Origin: Rheinheimera pacifica
GTDB lineage: Bacteria > Pseudomonadota > Gammaproteobacteria > Enterobacterales > Alteromonadaceae
Direction of reading: 5' to 3'
Assembly: GCF_024809855.1 (NCBI RefSeq)
Contig: NZ_JANUEM010000005.1
Location: forward strand, 62,001 to 126,000
DNA length: 64,000 nucleotides
This document shows positions 1 through 9,290 of the stretch, piece by piece. The position numbers were made by a program, and so were the translations under genes. The notes under the pieces are model-generated. The model did not search any database, was not told the origin of the DNA, and was given only the letters and a program-made list of their open reading frames with translations. Positions within the stretch are counted from its first letter, which is position 1. Every line of letters starts with the position of its first letter.

Positions 1-448
1 TTTGATGTTTTTCTGCCAATTGCGGATACAAATCGCTGAACTGTTTGCCATAGCGTGGTCCATAGTTTGGTGGAATGCGTATTTGCATTAACACCGGCAC
101 GGCATTATTCTGCAGTATCAGTGAAATAATGCTGTTCAGGTTTGCTTGTACGGTGTCAATGGCAAAGCCGCGCAGGCCATCGTTACCGCCAAGCTCAATG
201 AGTACCGCGTCTGGTTTATGTTGTGTTAGCAGAGCGGGTAAACGCGCTAGCCCGCCAGCGGTTGTTTCACCGCTGATACTGGCATTGATCAGCTGCCAGT
301 CTTGTTGTTGCTGTTGCAGCAGGTGTGGCCAACTTTGCTGCTGTTGCATGCCATACGCTGCGCTGAGGCTGTCGCCCAGGATCAACATTTTTTGTGCGAA
401 GCAGGCCTGACTGAAGAATCCGATTAACAAAATTAAGAAAATACGCAT
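1..448 (-). CDS. tesA: TesA-type SGNH esterase / lysophospholipase L1 (partial)
   Basis: Periplasmic multifunctional esterase (acyl-CoA thioesterase I / lysophospholipase L1 / arylesterase) of the SGNH hydrolase family. Translation from the ATG at 448 gives a signal peptide (MRIFLILLIGFFSQACFA) followed by the block I motif GDSLS at about residues 25-29 and the block III motif GGND near residue 85. About 149 codons lie in the window; the C-terminal part with the block V Asp/His pair lies beyond base 1. It is divergent from the ABC transporter gene at 450, with the two start codons separated by one base, the same tesA/ybbA arrangement as in E. coli. The family is clear; the exact substrate is not. 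Confidence 0.9.
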   Translation of the reverse strand, partial: MRIFLILLIGFFSQACFAQKMLILGDSLSAAYGMQQQQSWPHLLQQQQQDWQLINASISGETTAGGLARLPALLTQHKPDAVLIELGGNDGLRGFAIDTVQANLNSIISLILQNNAVPVLMQIRIPPNYGPRYGKQFSDLYPQLAEKHQ

Positions 449-449
449 A

Positions 450-1154
450 ATGAAAATACCTGAAGTTCATATAAAAGCGGTTAACCTGGCTAAGAGCGTT
501 AAAGTTACCGATGGTTCACTCACTATCCTGCATGATATCAGTTTGACGATCAATCGCGCAGAGACGGTTGCTATTGTCGGTGCTTCAGGCTCCGGTAAAT
601 CTACATTACTCAGTTTGTTGGCGGGGCTGGATGTGCCTACGGCAGGTGAAGTACACCTGGCCGGGCATAAGCTGCATACTTTGTCAGAAGATCAACGGGC
701 GGCAATCCGTGCCAGAGATGTTGGTTTTGTATTTCAGTCTTTTTTGTTATTACCCAGCCTTACCGCTTTGGAAAACGTTACTTTACCGGCAGAGCTGGCT
801 GGCGATAAACAGGCTAAACAGCGTGGGCTTGAATTGTTGCAGCAGGTTGGCCTGGCTGAGCGGGCGCATTTTTATCCGGCGCAATTATCTGGTGGTGAGC
901 AACAGCGGGTTGCAATAGCCAGAGCATTTATTACCCGGCCGGCAGTGTTGTTTGCCGACGAGCCTTCTGCAAACCTTGATGCTGCAACAGGACGTAAAAT
1001 TGAAGATTTACTGTTTAGTTTAAATGCCGGGCAGGGTACTACACTGGTGCTGGTAACACATAATGATGAACTGGCAGGGCGCTGCCAGCGACAATATCGT
1101 ATGCAGGCCGGGCGTTTTGTGACAGCAAAAGAGGAGATGGCGCATGTGGGCTAG
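450..1154 (+). CDS. ybbA: ABC transporter ATP-binding protein YbbA
   Basis: ATPase of a LolD/MacB-like ABC system, cytoplasmic side of the inner membrane. 234 residues. Walker A is GASGSGKST (about residues 43-51), the signature is LSGGEQQRVAIARA (about 145-158), followed by Walker B VLFADEPSANLD and the switch His in VTHND. The Q-loop (VFQSF) is also present. The gene overlaps the following permease by 11 bases, so the two are translated together. In E. coli the same ybbA-ybbP pair lies divergent from tesA; its physiological substrate is not settled, although a role in lipid or lipoprotein handling is plausible from the LolD-like ATPase. Confidence 0.93.
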   Translation: MKIPEVHIKAVNLAKSVKVTDGSLTILHDISLTINRAETVAIVGASGSGKSTLLSLLAGLDVPTAGEVHLAGHKLHTLSEDQRAAIRARDVGFVFQSFLLLPSLTALENVTLPAELAGDKQAKQRGLELLQQVGLAERAHFYPAQLSGGEQQRVAIARAFITRPAVLFADEPSANLDAATGRKIEDLLFSLNAGQGTTLVLVTHNDELAGRCQRQYRMQAGRFVTAKEEMAHVG

Positions 1155-3630
1155 TATTGCCTGGCGCCTGTTCTGGCGTGAATTACGCCGCGGCGAGCTG
1201 TGGGTTATCGCCTTTGCTTTGTTTTTGGCTGTCGGCTCAGTGGTTAGCCTTAGCGGTATTACGCAAGGTGTAAAAAGTGCACTGATGCAACGCAGCGCCC
1301 AGTTTATCGCGGCAGATAAAGTTTTGCGCTCAAGCCAGCCATTTGATACGGCGGTGATTGAACTTGCCCAGCAGAATAATCTGGCCACGGCGCAGCAAAT
1401 GCAGTTTGACTCTATGCTGTTTGCCGGTGACAGCATGCAACTTGCAACGATAAAAGCGGTTAGTGGTGGCTATCCGTTACGGGGCGAGCTGTTACTCAGA
1501 GCGTCGGCAGATGTCAACTCTGGTGAGTATGCCAGCCTGGCACCCGGTTCGGTTTATGTTGAAGAGCGTTTGTTCAACTTAATGGGCATAGCGCCGGGTG
1601 ATCAAATTGAGATAGGCATGCTAAGCCTTACCGTAAACGGTGTTATTGCTAATGAACCTGACGCGCCACTAAGTGTTTTTGGCGGAGCGCCACGTGTACT
1701 GATGCATCTGGATGATGTGGAAGCAACACAAATTGTGCAACCCGGCAGCCGTATTGGCTATCGCTATTTGTTTGCCGGTGCCGCTTCAGACCTTGCTAAT
1801 TTTGAAGCCCAGATGACACCTCAACTTACTGCGCATCAACGCTGGCAGGATATGGACCGTGAGTCAGCTATTGGCAGTGCCCTGGAGCGCGCAGAGCGCT
1901 TTTTATTGCTTGCCGGTTTGCTTGGTATCGTTCTGGCGGCCTGTGCTGCTGCTGTGGCTGCTGGGCGCTATAGCCAGCGTCATACGCAGTCGGTAGCGGT
2001 AATTAAGGCGCTGGGTGCTACTACCATGCAAATCAGGCTTATTTATGGCAGCCATTTGTTTCTGGTTGTGCTGTTTAGTCTGTTCTGCGGTGCTATTGCA
2101 GGGCAGTTAACCATTGAAGCTGCACAGTGGGGTATTACACAGTTTCTTAGCGATTACAGAGCAGAATTCAATTGGCGGCCACTTTGGCTGGGTATACTCA
2201 CCTGTGTTATTTGTGCCTTGTTATTTGCAGCCCGGCCTATGTGGCGGTTGTCGCAAACTGCGGCGATTGATGTATTAAAACAGCCGACAATAAATCTGGG
2301 GCTGGATAAACTGCAACTGGTTTCAGGTGCTGTGGCCATTTGGGGCCTGATGTGGCTGTTTAGCGGTGAGTTTGTCTTAAGTGTTGGCTTATTTGCACTG
2401 TGCGGCTTATTTGCCTTACTGCTGCTGGGAAGCGCCAGCTTGCTGGTTCGGCTGGCTAAGCCGGTAGCTGCCGGGCAAAGCAGCGCCAGGCGCCTGGCAT
2501 TAGCTAATTTGCGCCGCAGGCTTTGGGCAAATAGTTTTCAGTTAATTACGTTCAGCCTGGCCATTTTTCTGGCATTACTATTATATTTTTTGCGCGCAGA
2601 GTTAATTGGTCAATGGCAGCAGCAGATCCCTGCGGGGGCGCCAAACCAGTTTTTGGTTAATATTACTGAGCAGCAACGCAGTGACCTTAACCAATTTGCT
2701 ACACAACATGCATTGCAGCTGGACAGCTATTATCCAGTAGTGCGTGGCCGCTTAATGTCAATTAATGATGAACAGCTGCAGCAAGAAGCTACTAAGGAAG
2801 ATCGCAGTCAGCAGCGTGTTGGGGTAGGGCGTGAGCTAAACCTGACCTGGTTGTCAGAGCTGCCAGCCAATAATCAGATCACTGCAGGTAACTGGTTTGA
2901 CAGAGATTCTACGGCTCAGGTATCGGTGGAAGCTGAGCTGGCCGAGCGGTTGGCCTTAAAGCTGGGTGATTCGGTGGTGTTTTCAGTTGGTGGTGAGCCG
3001 ATAATGGCTCAGGTAAGCAGCATCCGTAAAGTGGACTGGAATAGTTTGCAGCCTAATTTTTACATGATTCTAAGCCCCGACTTATTGGCAGATTTTCCTG
3101 CTACCTATATTACGGCATTTTATCTGGATGCTGAGCGTAATCAGTTGTTAAACCAGCTGGCCCGCTTAATGCCAACGGTAACCGTAATAAGCGTAGATAC
3201 TATTATTAAACAGGTAAACGATATTATTGAACAAGTGACAGTAGCACTCAGTTTTATTCTGGTGATTATCTGTCTGGCAGCCGGGTTAGTGCTGGTGGCT
3301 CAGGTACAGGCTACGCTGGAACAACGTGAGCAGGAACTGGCCATTTTGCGCACTTTAGGTGCCCAGTATGCATTCTTACGTAATGCGCTGATACTGGAGT
3401 TTGCTTTGCTGGGGGCGATGGCCGGTTTATTTGCTACTATCCTGGCAGAGTTGATGCTGGTGATAGTACAGCAGCGGGTGTTTAATTTACCTTTTCAGCC
3501 GCATTACACCTTATGGTGGCTTGGGCCGGTACTGGGTGTTGTTGCCGTAACTTTACTGGGCTGGTGGCAGCTAAAGCGGTTACTGCGTATGCCCGGAGCC
3601 CAGTTAATGCGTAAAGTGCTGCAGGGTTAA
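1144..3630 (+). CDS. ybbP: ABC transporter permease YbbP (FtsX/MacB type)
   Basis: Large inner-membrane permease partner of YbbA. 828 residues, close to the E. coli YbbP length. One N-terminal membrane segment (about residues 20-42) is followed by a MacB-type periplasmic domain, then an FtsX-like block of membrane segments (about 255-385), a pair of central segments (about 395-435), another segment near 470-490, a second periplasmic domain (about 490-690), and a C-terminal FtsX-like block of three segments (about 695-815). This duplicated FtsX arrangement is typical of the family. It overlaps ybbA by 11 bases and converges with yfcH, overlapping its 3' end by 4 bases. Confidence 0.92.
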   Translation: MWASIAWRLFWRELRRGELWVIAFALFLAVGSVVSLSGITQGVKSALMQRSAQFIAADKVLRSSQPFDTAVIELAQQNNLATAQQMQFDSMLFAGDSMQLATIKAVSGGYPLRGELLLRASADVNSGEYASLAPGSVYVEERLFNLMGIAPGDQIEIGMLSLTVNGVIANEPDAPLSVFGGAPRVLMHLDDVEATQIVQPGSRIGYRYLFAGAASDLANFEAQMTPQLTAHQRWQDMDRESAIGSALERAERFLLLAGLLGIVLAACAAAVAAGRYSQRHTQSVAVIKALGATTMQIRLIYGSHLFLVVLFSLFCGAIAGQLTIEAAQWGITQFLSDYRAEFNWRPLWLGILTCVICALLFAARPMWRLSQTAAIDVLKQPTINLGLDKLQLVSGAVAIWGLMWLFSGEFVLSVGLFALCGLFALLLLGSASLLVRLAKPVAAGQSSARRLALANLRRRLWANSFQLITFSLAIFLALLLYFLRAELIGQWQQQIPAGAPNQFLVNITEQQRSDLNQFATQHALQLDSYYPVVRGRLMSINDEQLQQEATKEDRSQQRVGVGRELNLTWLSELPANNQITAGNWFDRDSTAQVSVEAELAERLALKLGDSVVFSVGGEPIMAQVSSIRKVDWNSLQPNFYMILSPDLLADFPATYITAFYLDAERNQLLNQLARLMPTVTVISVDTIIKQVNDIIEQVTVALSFILVIICLAAGLVLVAQVQATLEQREQELAILRTLGAQYAFLRNALILEFALLGAMAGLFATILAELMLVIVQQRVFNLPFQPHYTLWWLGPVLGVVAVTLLGWWQLKRLLRMPGAQLMRKVLQG

Positions 3631-4520
3631 CCTTGCAGCGCCTTTAGTGCATCGGGTAGTTGAGGATAGTTAAATGTAAAACCGGCTTGTTGCAGTTTTG
3701 CCGGTATAACCCGCTGGCCGGTCAGTAGCAGATCGGCCATTTCACCCAGCATAAGCTTAAGCACAAAAGCCGGTATCGGCAGTACCGCAGGGCGGTGTAA
3801 TATCCTGGCCAGTTGCCGACAGAATTCTGCATTGGTTACCGGGTTTGGCGCGGTAGCGTTAAAGGCGCCGGTTAAGGTAGGGTGTTGCAGCAAAAAATCA
3901 ATTAATCGTAGCATATCGTGCAAATGCAGCCACGACATATACTGCTCACCATTGCCAATACGGCCACCCAAACCGAGCTTAAATGGTGGTAACATCTTTT
4001 TTAATGCTCCACCTTCGTTTGCCAGTACAATACCGGTACGTAATAAGCAGACGCGGGTCTTGGCAGACTGAGCCTCAAGCGCCAGTTGTTCCCAGCGCTG
4101 GCATAGCTCAGAGGAAAACTCAGCATGAAACGGCTGATAGTCTTCGTCAATAAACTGTTGTTGCTGGCGGCCATAAATACCGATGGCAGAACCACTGATT
4201 AAAACCGAAGGTGGCGAGCTGGCAGCTTTTATAGCAGCAACCAGCTGTTTTGTTATCGCCCAGCGGCTTTCACACAACACTTGTTTTTGTTTGTTGCTCC
4301 AGCGTTTACCAACAATAGGTTCGCCAGCAAGGTTAATTACCGCATCAATCTGATTAAAATCAACCTGCGGCACTGACTGCACGGTGCTCACTTCTGGCCC
4401 CAGTTGCTGCTTAGCGCGGTTGGGATTTCGTGTCAGCACTACCAGCTTATGCTGGTTAAGCCAGTGTTTTACCAGCGCTGAGCCAATTAAACCGGTGCCG
4501 CCGGTCAGTAAAATATGCAT
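3627..4520 (-). CDS. yfcH: TIGR01777 family NAD-dependent epimerase-like protein YfcH
   Basis: Short-chain dehydrogenase/epimerase-fold protein of the YfcH (TIGR01777) family. 297 residues. The N-terminal nucleotide-binding motif is GGTGLIG (residues 7-13). The conserved INLAGEPI block (about residue 63) and the SGSAIGIYG block (about 110) follow, and the C-terminal DUF1731 region begins near 245. The biochemical reaction of the family is not established. It lies downstream of folX on the same strand with a 45-base gap, as folX-yfcH do in E. coli, suggesting co-transcription. Confidence 0.9.
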   Translation of the reverse strand: MHILLTGGTGLIGSALVKHWLNQHKLVVLTRNPNRAKQQLGPEVSTVQSVPQVDFNQIDAVINLAGEPIVGKRWSNKQKQVLCESRWAITKQLVAAIKAASSPPSVLISGSAIGIYGRQQQQFIDEDYQPFHAEFSSELCQRWEQLALEAQSAKTRVCLLRTGIVLANEGGALKKMLPPFKLGLGGRIGNGEQYMSWLHLHDMLRLIDFLLQHPTLTGAFNATAPNPVTNAEFCRQLARILHRPAVLPIPAFVLKLMLGEMADLLLTGQRVIPAKLQQAGFTFNYPQLPDALKALQG

Positions 4521-4565
4521 AAATAAACCTTGCCGCCAACGTTGGAGATAACTTTAGTATAGAAG

Positions 4566-4931
4566 TTATTTATTCAGCGACAGGGTAAGCGATACGGAGT
4601 CGGCAAAACGTAGAGCATGTGGTTTATCAATTTCTACTTCGGCATAACGCACAGAAGGGTGCTCAGCGGCAATCGCCAACACTTCTGCTGTCAGTTTTTC
4701 CAGCAACGAAAAACGTTGTTGTTCTACCAGAGCGATAATTTTCTTTGTAATAGTGCGGTAGTTAAGCGCCTTGTCCATATCGTCAGTATTGGCGGCATCA
4801 TTAGCGCTGTAATGAATTTTTGCATTGATCACAACATCTTGCTTATTGTTTATTTCTTCGTCTTTAATACCGATATAGGTACGTAAACGTAAGTTTTTAA
4901 TTTTTATTACCGCAGGGTTATTAAGTTCCAT
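4566..4931 (-). CDS. folX: dihydroneopterin triphosphate 2'-epimerase FolX
   Basis: Tunnelling-fold pterin enzyme that epimerises 7,8-dihydroneopterin triphosphate to the dihydromonapterin form. 121 residues, same length as E. coli FolX. The N-terminal block [19 protein letters not shown] and the central [11 protein letters not shown] and [12 protein letters not shown] blocks match FolX more closely than the related aldolase FolB. The active-site Glu of the [10 protein letters not shown] region is present. It is upstream of yfcH, with which it probably forms an operon; monapterin products serve as cofactors for some hydroxylases. Confidence 0.92.
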   Translation of the reverse strand: MELNNPAVIKIKNLRLRTYIGIKDEEINNKQDVVINAKIHYSANDAANTDDMDKALNYRTITKKIIALVEQQRFSLLEKLTAEVLAIAAEHPSVRYAEVEIDKPHALRFADSVSLTLSLNK

Positions 4932-5022
4932 CAGGTGCTATCCAACTCAAATTAAATATTCTGTATGTCATTACGGATGGTTTGCCCGGTACGATCAGCG
5001 TCAGGACAGCGCAGAGTGTATA

Positions 5023-6330
5023 TTAGTTAAATTTTACGCTAAAACGGGCGCCGCCCAGCGGGCTGTCATCCAATACCAGTTCACCGGAATAAGATTCTAC
5101 CAGTTCGGCAACAATGGCTAACCCTACGCCATGGCCCTCGCGATAGGTATCCAGCCGGGTACCGCGCTCAAACAGCTGTTTACGTTTTGCCACCGGTACA
5201 CCGGGGCCATCGTCTTCAACACAGAGGCTAAATGGGTTCTGACGAATAGTAACATGCACCTGATGCCGGCAGGCTTTACTTGCATTGTCGAGCAGATTGC
5301 CAAGAATTTCCATTAAGTCTGTTTCATCGCCGCGAAATACCGCATTAGCTGCGCAATCTACATCAAAAGCGACATTCTTATCACGGTGAATTTTCTGCAA
5401 TGCAGAAGTTAGCTTCTCTATTAATGGCTTAACCGCAATTTGTTTTTTCCAGATGTCCTGGCCGGAGCTGCTGGCACGTTTTAACTGATGCTCAATCATG
5501 GCAGTAATACGGTCAAGCTGCTCTTTAAGCTCAGGTTGCTGGCTTAGAGCTGAGGTTTGTAATACCGCCACTGGTGTTTTCAGGGCGTGAGCCAGATCGC
5601 TAAGATGATGGCGGTAGCGCTGTTTTTGCCGGTTTTGGTTTTGCAGCAGTAAATTTAAATCTTCTTTAAGAATGGTAAGCTCTGCAGGATAACGGCCGGT
5701 AAGTTGCTCCTGGCTGCCGTTTTCAACGCGGCGTATTTCATGATCGAGCTGTGACAAAGGTTTAGTGGTCCAGTAATAGGCCAGCAGCATTAACAACAGC
5801 AGCATAATACCAATACCGATAAACCATTGAATTAATGTGGCACGAAATGTCTTTTGAGGTGCTATCAGACGCTCATGGGTTTGCACTACATGCATACTCA
5901 GTGGCCGGGTATATTCTTCGGCATCAAATAGTAACGAGATCGACAAAACCCAGTATTCCACACCATGCTGTGTAACAGAGCGGAATAAATGCTCGCCTGG
6001 TGGCAGTTGCTCTAGCGGCGGTACGAAATTCTGGTTCAGTGACGAGTCTGACTGCCAGACCAAGTCCTGTTCATGGGTAACAAAAGCGCTCAGGCCGGAA
6101 TCTGGCCGGTAAAAATCTGGTGCCAAAGTATTATTGATTAACTCTACTTTGTCTTCGGATACGCTAAGTTCAGATAACATAGCGTACATGTGTACTTCCA
6201 GCTTCTGTTCTGTGTTAGTCAGAAGCTGGGTATAAAATGCCCGATCAATAGCCAGAAAAGAGCTGGGAAGTAGCAACAGCAGTAAAAAAATGCTGATCAG
6301 CAACTGCCTCAGCTTTAATGACAGCGTCAT
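5023..6330 (-). CDS. phoQ: sensor histidine kinase, PhoQ-like
   Basis: Inner-membrane sensor kinase. 435 residues: membrane segment 1 at about 9-30, a periplasmic sensor region of about 130 residues, membrane segment 2 at about 165-186 (rich in Ile/Leu/Met), a HAMP stretch, a HisKA block with the phospho-acceptor His in LAHALKTP near residue 250, and a HATPase with N box LGNLLDNA, G1 DDGPG and G2 GHGVGLAI. The LAHALKTPVAVLQ block is typical of PhoQ. It starts one base after the regulator gene stops. The orthology to PhoQ rests on the kinase region and regulator; the periplasmic part cannot be assigned a ligand from sequence alone. Confidence 0.8.
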   Translation of the reverse strand: MTLSLKLRQLLISIFLLLLLLPSSFLAIDRAFYTQLLTNTEQKLEVHMYAMLSELSVSEDKVELINNTLAPDFYRPDSGLSAFVTHEQDLVWQSDSSLNQNFVPPLEQLPPGEHLFRSVTQHGVEYWVLSISLLFDAEEYTRPLSMHVVQTHERLIAPQKTFRATLIQWFIGIGIMLLLLMLLAYYWTTKPLSQLDHEIRRVENGSQEQLTGRYPAELTILKEDLNLLLQNQNRQKQRYRHHLSDLAHALKTPVAVLQTSALSQQPELKEQLDRITAMIEHQLKRASSSGQDIWKKQIAVKPLIEKLTSALQKIHRDKNVAFDVDCAANAVFRGDETDLMEILGNLLDNASKACRHQVHVTIRQNPFSLCVEDDGPGVPVAKRKQLFERGTRLDTYREGHGVGLAIVAELVESYSGELVLDDSPLGGARFSVKFN

Positions 6331-6331
6331 A

Positions 6332-7009
6332 TCAGGCTACTGTCATTGTGAAGCGGTAGCCTCTGCCACGCAATGTTTCTATTGGCTTGGTTTCGCCATC
6401 AGGGTCGAGCTTTTTACGCAGACGCAGCACAAAAACTTCAATAACATTGCTGTCCAAATCGAAGTCCTGATCATAAATATGCTCAGTCAGTTCTGTTTTG
6501 GAAATAACCTTATTCGGGTTAAGCATGAAGTATTCCAGCACTTTATACTCGTAGGCGGTCAGGTTTATTTCTTCTTCGCACACCCAAACCTGTTGAGTAC
6601 GGCTATTCAGAGCGATAGGGCCTGCAGACAGGGTAGGCTCTGGTTGTCCGGCGGCACGGCGGATTAATGCATTGCAACGGGCAAGTAGCTCTTCAGTATG
6701 AAAGGGTTTGGTCAGGTAGTCATCAGCACCGGCATCGAGGCCTTCAACTTTTTCCTGCCAACTGCCGCGGGCAGTTAATACAATAATCGGTGTTTTAAGC
6801 GCTTTTTGTCTGGCTTTACGGATCAGCGTCAGGCCATCCATTTTAGGCAGGCCGATATCAATAATGGCCAGATCGTAGGGGTATTCAGACAGTTTGAACC
6901 AGCCGTCGTCACCATCTACCGCAACGTCAACGCTAAATTGTTGCTGCTGCAATTGTTCTTTAATTTGCTGAGCCAGCAGGTTTTCATCTTCAACAACTAA
7001 TAAACGCAT
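6332..7009 (-). CDS. phoP: OmpR-family response regulator, PhoP-like
   Basis: Cytoplasmic transcription factor, 225 residues. The receiver domain has the acidic pair ED at residues 7-8, phospho-acceptor Asp51 (AIIDIGLPKMDG), conserved Thr in VLTARG and Lys in DDYLTKPF. A winged-helix DNA-binding domain follows from about residue 125 (motif NVIEVFVLRLRKKLD). Its ATG shares one base with the stop of the PepSY gene upstream (TAATG), and the kinase gene begins one base after its stop, so the three genes form a tightly coupled operon. PhoP identity is by similarity and by the PhoQ-like partner. Confidence 0.85.
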   Translation of the reverse strand: MRLLVVEDENLLAQQIKEQLQQQQFSVDVAVDGDDGWFKLSEYPYDLAIIDIGLPKMDGLTLIRKARQKALKTPIIVLTARGSWQEKVEGLDAGADDYLTKPFHTEELLARCNALIRRAAGQPEPTLSAGPIALNSRTQQVWVCEEEINLTAYEYKVLEYFMLNPNKVISKTELTEHIYDQDFDLDSNVIEVFVLRLRKKLDPDGETKPIETLRGRGYRFTMTVA

Positions 7010-7266
7010 TAATTTCCTTCCCTTTGCACCTGGCCGGAACGGCCATCAACTAATACAGTTACCACACGACCATCAGATTGTAACACCCTGATGCGATAAT
7101 TTTGTTGTTCGGTCTGAACTTTAACGATTTTACCCGGATATCTCTGCTGGGCCAGTGTTGCCGCTTGTTCTTTTGTTACTGCAGGCCGTTTGGGCGATGT
7201 CATTGCCGAAGTAGCAGCACTGAATAGCAGCGCCATTATGATCAGAAGTACCTTAGTGCGAAGCAT
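7009..7266 (-). CDS. PepSY domain protein
   Basis: Small exported protein of 85 residues. A signal peptide of about 21 residues (MLRTKVLLIIMALLFSAATSA) precedes a single PepSY domain (about residues 33-83) with the usual GKIVKVQ...YRIRVLQSDGRVVTVLVDG pattern. It is the first gene of the PhoP/PhoQ-like operon. PepSY proteins next to two-component systems are often thought to modulate the sensor or to respond to the same signal; here that is inference from gene order. Confidence 0.85.
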   Translation of the reverse strand: MLRTKVLLIIMALLFSAATSAMTSPKRPAVTKEQAATLAQQRYPGKIVKVQTEQQNYRIRVLQSDGRVVTVLVDGRSGQVQREGN

Positions 7267-7627
7267 TGTTCTCTCCAGAATGTATCAGCGGTACTGTACC
7301 GAACTATTAATTCAGCGGCAATCATCAATGTGTGTCAAAGACTTATCTTTGTTTCTTCAACCCACATCAGTACCTTTTTTAAGCTCCTGTTTGCAGCTTA
7401 GTGGCAGATGTCTTAATTAGCGCTGAATGTTATTTTTTGCTTAAATGACATCAAGGTTAATTAATATTTGCAAATGTGAATTTATTGGCTAATTTAAAAG
7501 GTGTTGGCATTTATAGATCTCCGATGCTGATTGGGTAGCCTGCCTGCCGGAATAATGTCAACCGAGGTTTGTCAGGCTGTAGTCGAGGGAGTCTTCAGGG
7601 ATAGGAGAGCACTTTAAGGATGAAACG
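7267..7627. other. 361-base gap between the PepSY gene and comEA
   Basis: Divergent promoter region. It must hold the promoter of the PepSY-PhoP-PhoQ operon (leftward) and that of the comEA-type gene (rightward). The part from about 7430 to 7520 is AT-rich. A weak -35/-10 pair for comEA may be TTGCAA (from about 7468) and TAATTT 16 bases later. An AAGGA ribosome-binding site lies before the ATG at 7628. No coding frame or strong hairpin was recognised. Confidence 0.5.
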
Positions 7628-7942
7628 ATGAAAAAGTTAGCTATTGCTGTAGGTATGACATTATTAACCTTAACTGCAAATCAGTGCCTGGCTCAGACAA
7701 AACCTGCAGCTGAGGTTACCAAAGCCAGTGCTGCTGCGCACACGGTACAAAAAGTAAATATCAATAACGCTACACTGGAGCAACTTGAGGCCATTCCTGG
7801 GTTGGGCAAGAAAAAAGCTCAAGCCGTGCTGGATCATATTGCTGAAAACGGCCCAATTAAAGATCAGGCGCAGTTAACTCAGGTCAAAGGTATTGGCGAT
7901 AAACTAGCGGCCAAAATTGGCCCCTATCTGAGCTATAACTAA
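7628..7942 (+). CDS. comEA: ComEA-family helix-hairpin-helix DNA-binding protein
   Basis: Periplasmic DNA-binding protein of the ComEA type, associated in competent bacteria with pulling DNA through the outer membrane. 104 residues. A signal peptide ends at about residue 22 (NQCLA). After an Ala/Lys-rich linker, a pair of helix-hairpin-helix motifs follows: VNINNATLEQLEAIPGLGKKKAQAVLDH (two blocks, from about 43) and LTQVKGIGDKLAAKIGPYL. It stands alone here, with no other competence gene in the window, so a role in uptake is family knowledge only. Confidence 0.88.
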   Translation: MKKLAIAVGMTLLTLTANQCLAQTKPAAEVTKASAAAHTVQKVNINNATLEQLEAIPGLGKKKAQAVLDHIAENGPIKDQAQLTQVKGIGDKLAAKIGPYLSYN

Positions 7943-7949
7943 CCTGGGT

Positions 7950-7976
7950 AGCCCTTGCGATTAATCTCCAAGGGCT
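7950..7976. terminator. hairpin between comEA and the convergent EAL-HDOD gene
   Basis: Arms AGCCCTTG (7950-7957) and CAAGGGCT (7969-7976) are perfectly complementary with an 11-base loop. It sits just after the comEA stop and overlaps the stop of the convergent gene. The T-run is weak on both sides, so this is a possible terminator for one or both genes rather than a sure one. Confidence 0.45.
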
Positions 7977-9181
7977 TTCATTTGCTCATTCGCCCATTGC
8001 ACTGCAGTATGATAGGCATCAGGTACTTTGTCTGGTAGAAATTGCAGCATGCTTATTGCCTGGTTAGCTTCTTGCCACTGGCCATGTTCATAAAATTGGA
8101 TCAGGGTAATGTACTCAGACAACACACCTTGTCGCATGACCAGCGCATCTTTAATTTCTCTGGCCAAAGGCAGTTTGTTCATTACGCTGTCGATTGGCTC
8201 GTCGAGTATGGCATCCATTAGCGACATCATACCGGTAAGAAAGGCTTTGGCGGTATCCACTTTGCCATGCAGTTCGGCAATACCTTCGGCAAAACGCGCC
8301 CGTGTCATTGATAAACGCATCAGCTCTGCCGGTTTATCACTGCTGATTTGAGAGGTAAATAATAACGACAAAAATTTCTTCAGCTCGGCCTGGCCTAATA
8401 CTACCAGCGCCTGCTTTATGGTTTCAATTTCTGAGCGACGTTTAAAAATGGTTGAGTTACTGTAACGTAGCAACTTGTAGGATAAGTGTACATCTCTTTG
8501 AAATATCTGAGTAATTTTACCAAGATCCAGATCTGATTTAGAGGTTTCATACAGCAATTCTGCCAGCGTCATTTGTGCAGGTGACAAGGCTTTGCTTTGC
8601 ATCATTTCGGGTTTGGAGAAAAAGTACCCCTGGAAGTAACTAAAACCAAGATCAAGGGCAACCTGAAACTCTTCGTTTGTTTCTACTTTCTCTGCCAGCA
8701 ATTTGATATGCGGGAAATCAGCAATAGCTTGCTTAATATCGGCAATAGTATCGGTTGAGGTAGAACGGAAATCGATCTTTATAATATCGATAAAAGGATA
8801 AAAGTGTCGCCATACCGGCTGGTGAATATAATCATCCAAAGCCAGCACATAGCCTTTTTCTTTTAAATCCTGACATTCTGCCAGTAAGCGTTTACCAGGT
8901 TGTATAGTTTCGAGTATTTCTATTACGACCTGTTCTTTGGGCAGCATACTGGGATATTTTTTTTGCAGCGTGTCCAGCGTAAAATTAATAAAACCGGGTT
9001 TATCGCCAAGGAATTCATCTAAGCCGAAACTAAACTGGCTGCCTTCGACCATACGTGACGTTGCTTCATCAGCGTCTATGTCCGGAAATGCATTCTCAAG
9101 GCCGTCGCGAAATAACAATTCGTAGGCGTATAATGCTTTATTACGATCAAGAATAGGTTGGCGGGCCGCATAGAAGTACAT
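7961..9181 (-). CDS. EAL-HDOD signalling protein (YuxH type)
   Basis: Cytoplasmic signalling protein, 406 residues. An N-terminal EAL-like domain (about 1-200) begins YAARQPILDRN and shows LALDDY, IKIDF and LAEKVET blocks, but the EAL signature itself reads ELL (YELLFRD), so phosphodiesterase activity is doubtful. A C-terminal HDOD domain (about 200-395) contains LRYSNSTIFKRRSEIETIKQAL (split here: LRYSNS, then IKQAL). This is the YuxH/CdgJ architecture, proteins that affect motility or surface behaviour in vibrios. It has a paralogue at 59869-61104. The specific function here is unknown. Confidence 0.85.
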   Translation of the reverse strand: MYFYAARQPILDRNKALYAYELLFRDGLENAFPDIDADEATSRMVEGSQFSFGLDEFLGDKPGFINFTLDTLQKKYPSMLPKEQVVIEILETIQPGKRLLAECQDLKEKGYVLALDDYIHQPVWRHFYPFIDIIKIDFRSTSTDTIADIKQAIADFPHIKLLAEKVETNEEFQVALDLGFSYFQGYFFSKPEMMQSKALSPAQMTLAELLYETSKSDLDLGKITQIFQRDVHLSYKLLRYSNSTIFKRRSEIETIKQALVVLGQAELKKFLSLLFTSQISSDKPAELMRLSMTRARFAEGIAELHGKVDTAKAFLTGMMSLMDAILDEPIDSVMNKLPLAREIKDALVMRQGVLSEYITLIQFYEHGQWQEANQAISMLQFLPDKVPDAYHTAVQWANEQMKALGD

Positions 9182-9290
9182 AGACGTGTGGTCTCAACAG
9201 AAAGCTCTTACTTGGTAATTTAGCAAAGAATTATCAGCCGGGGATACAATTTTTTATTGCCCACCGGCTGTTCTGTAAAAGCAGATACTT

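Noticed and set aside
568..918. 116-codon frame inside ybbA
   Set aside because: Out-of-frame shadow of the ATPase between Walker A and the signature motif.
9241..9290. possible terminator of putP
   Set aside because: AGCCGG and CCGGCT arms exist but the loop is over 20 bases and the T-run is inside it, so it does not look like an intrinsic terminator.
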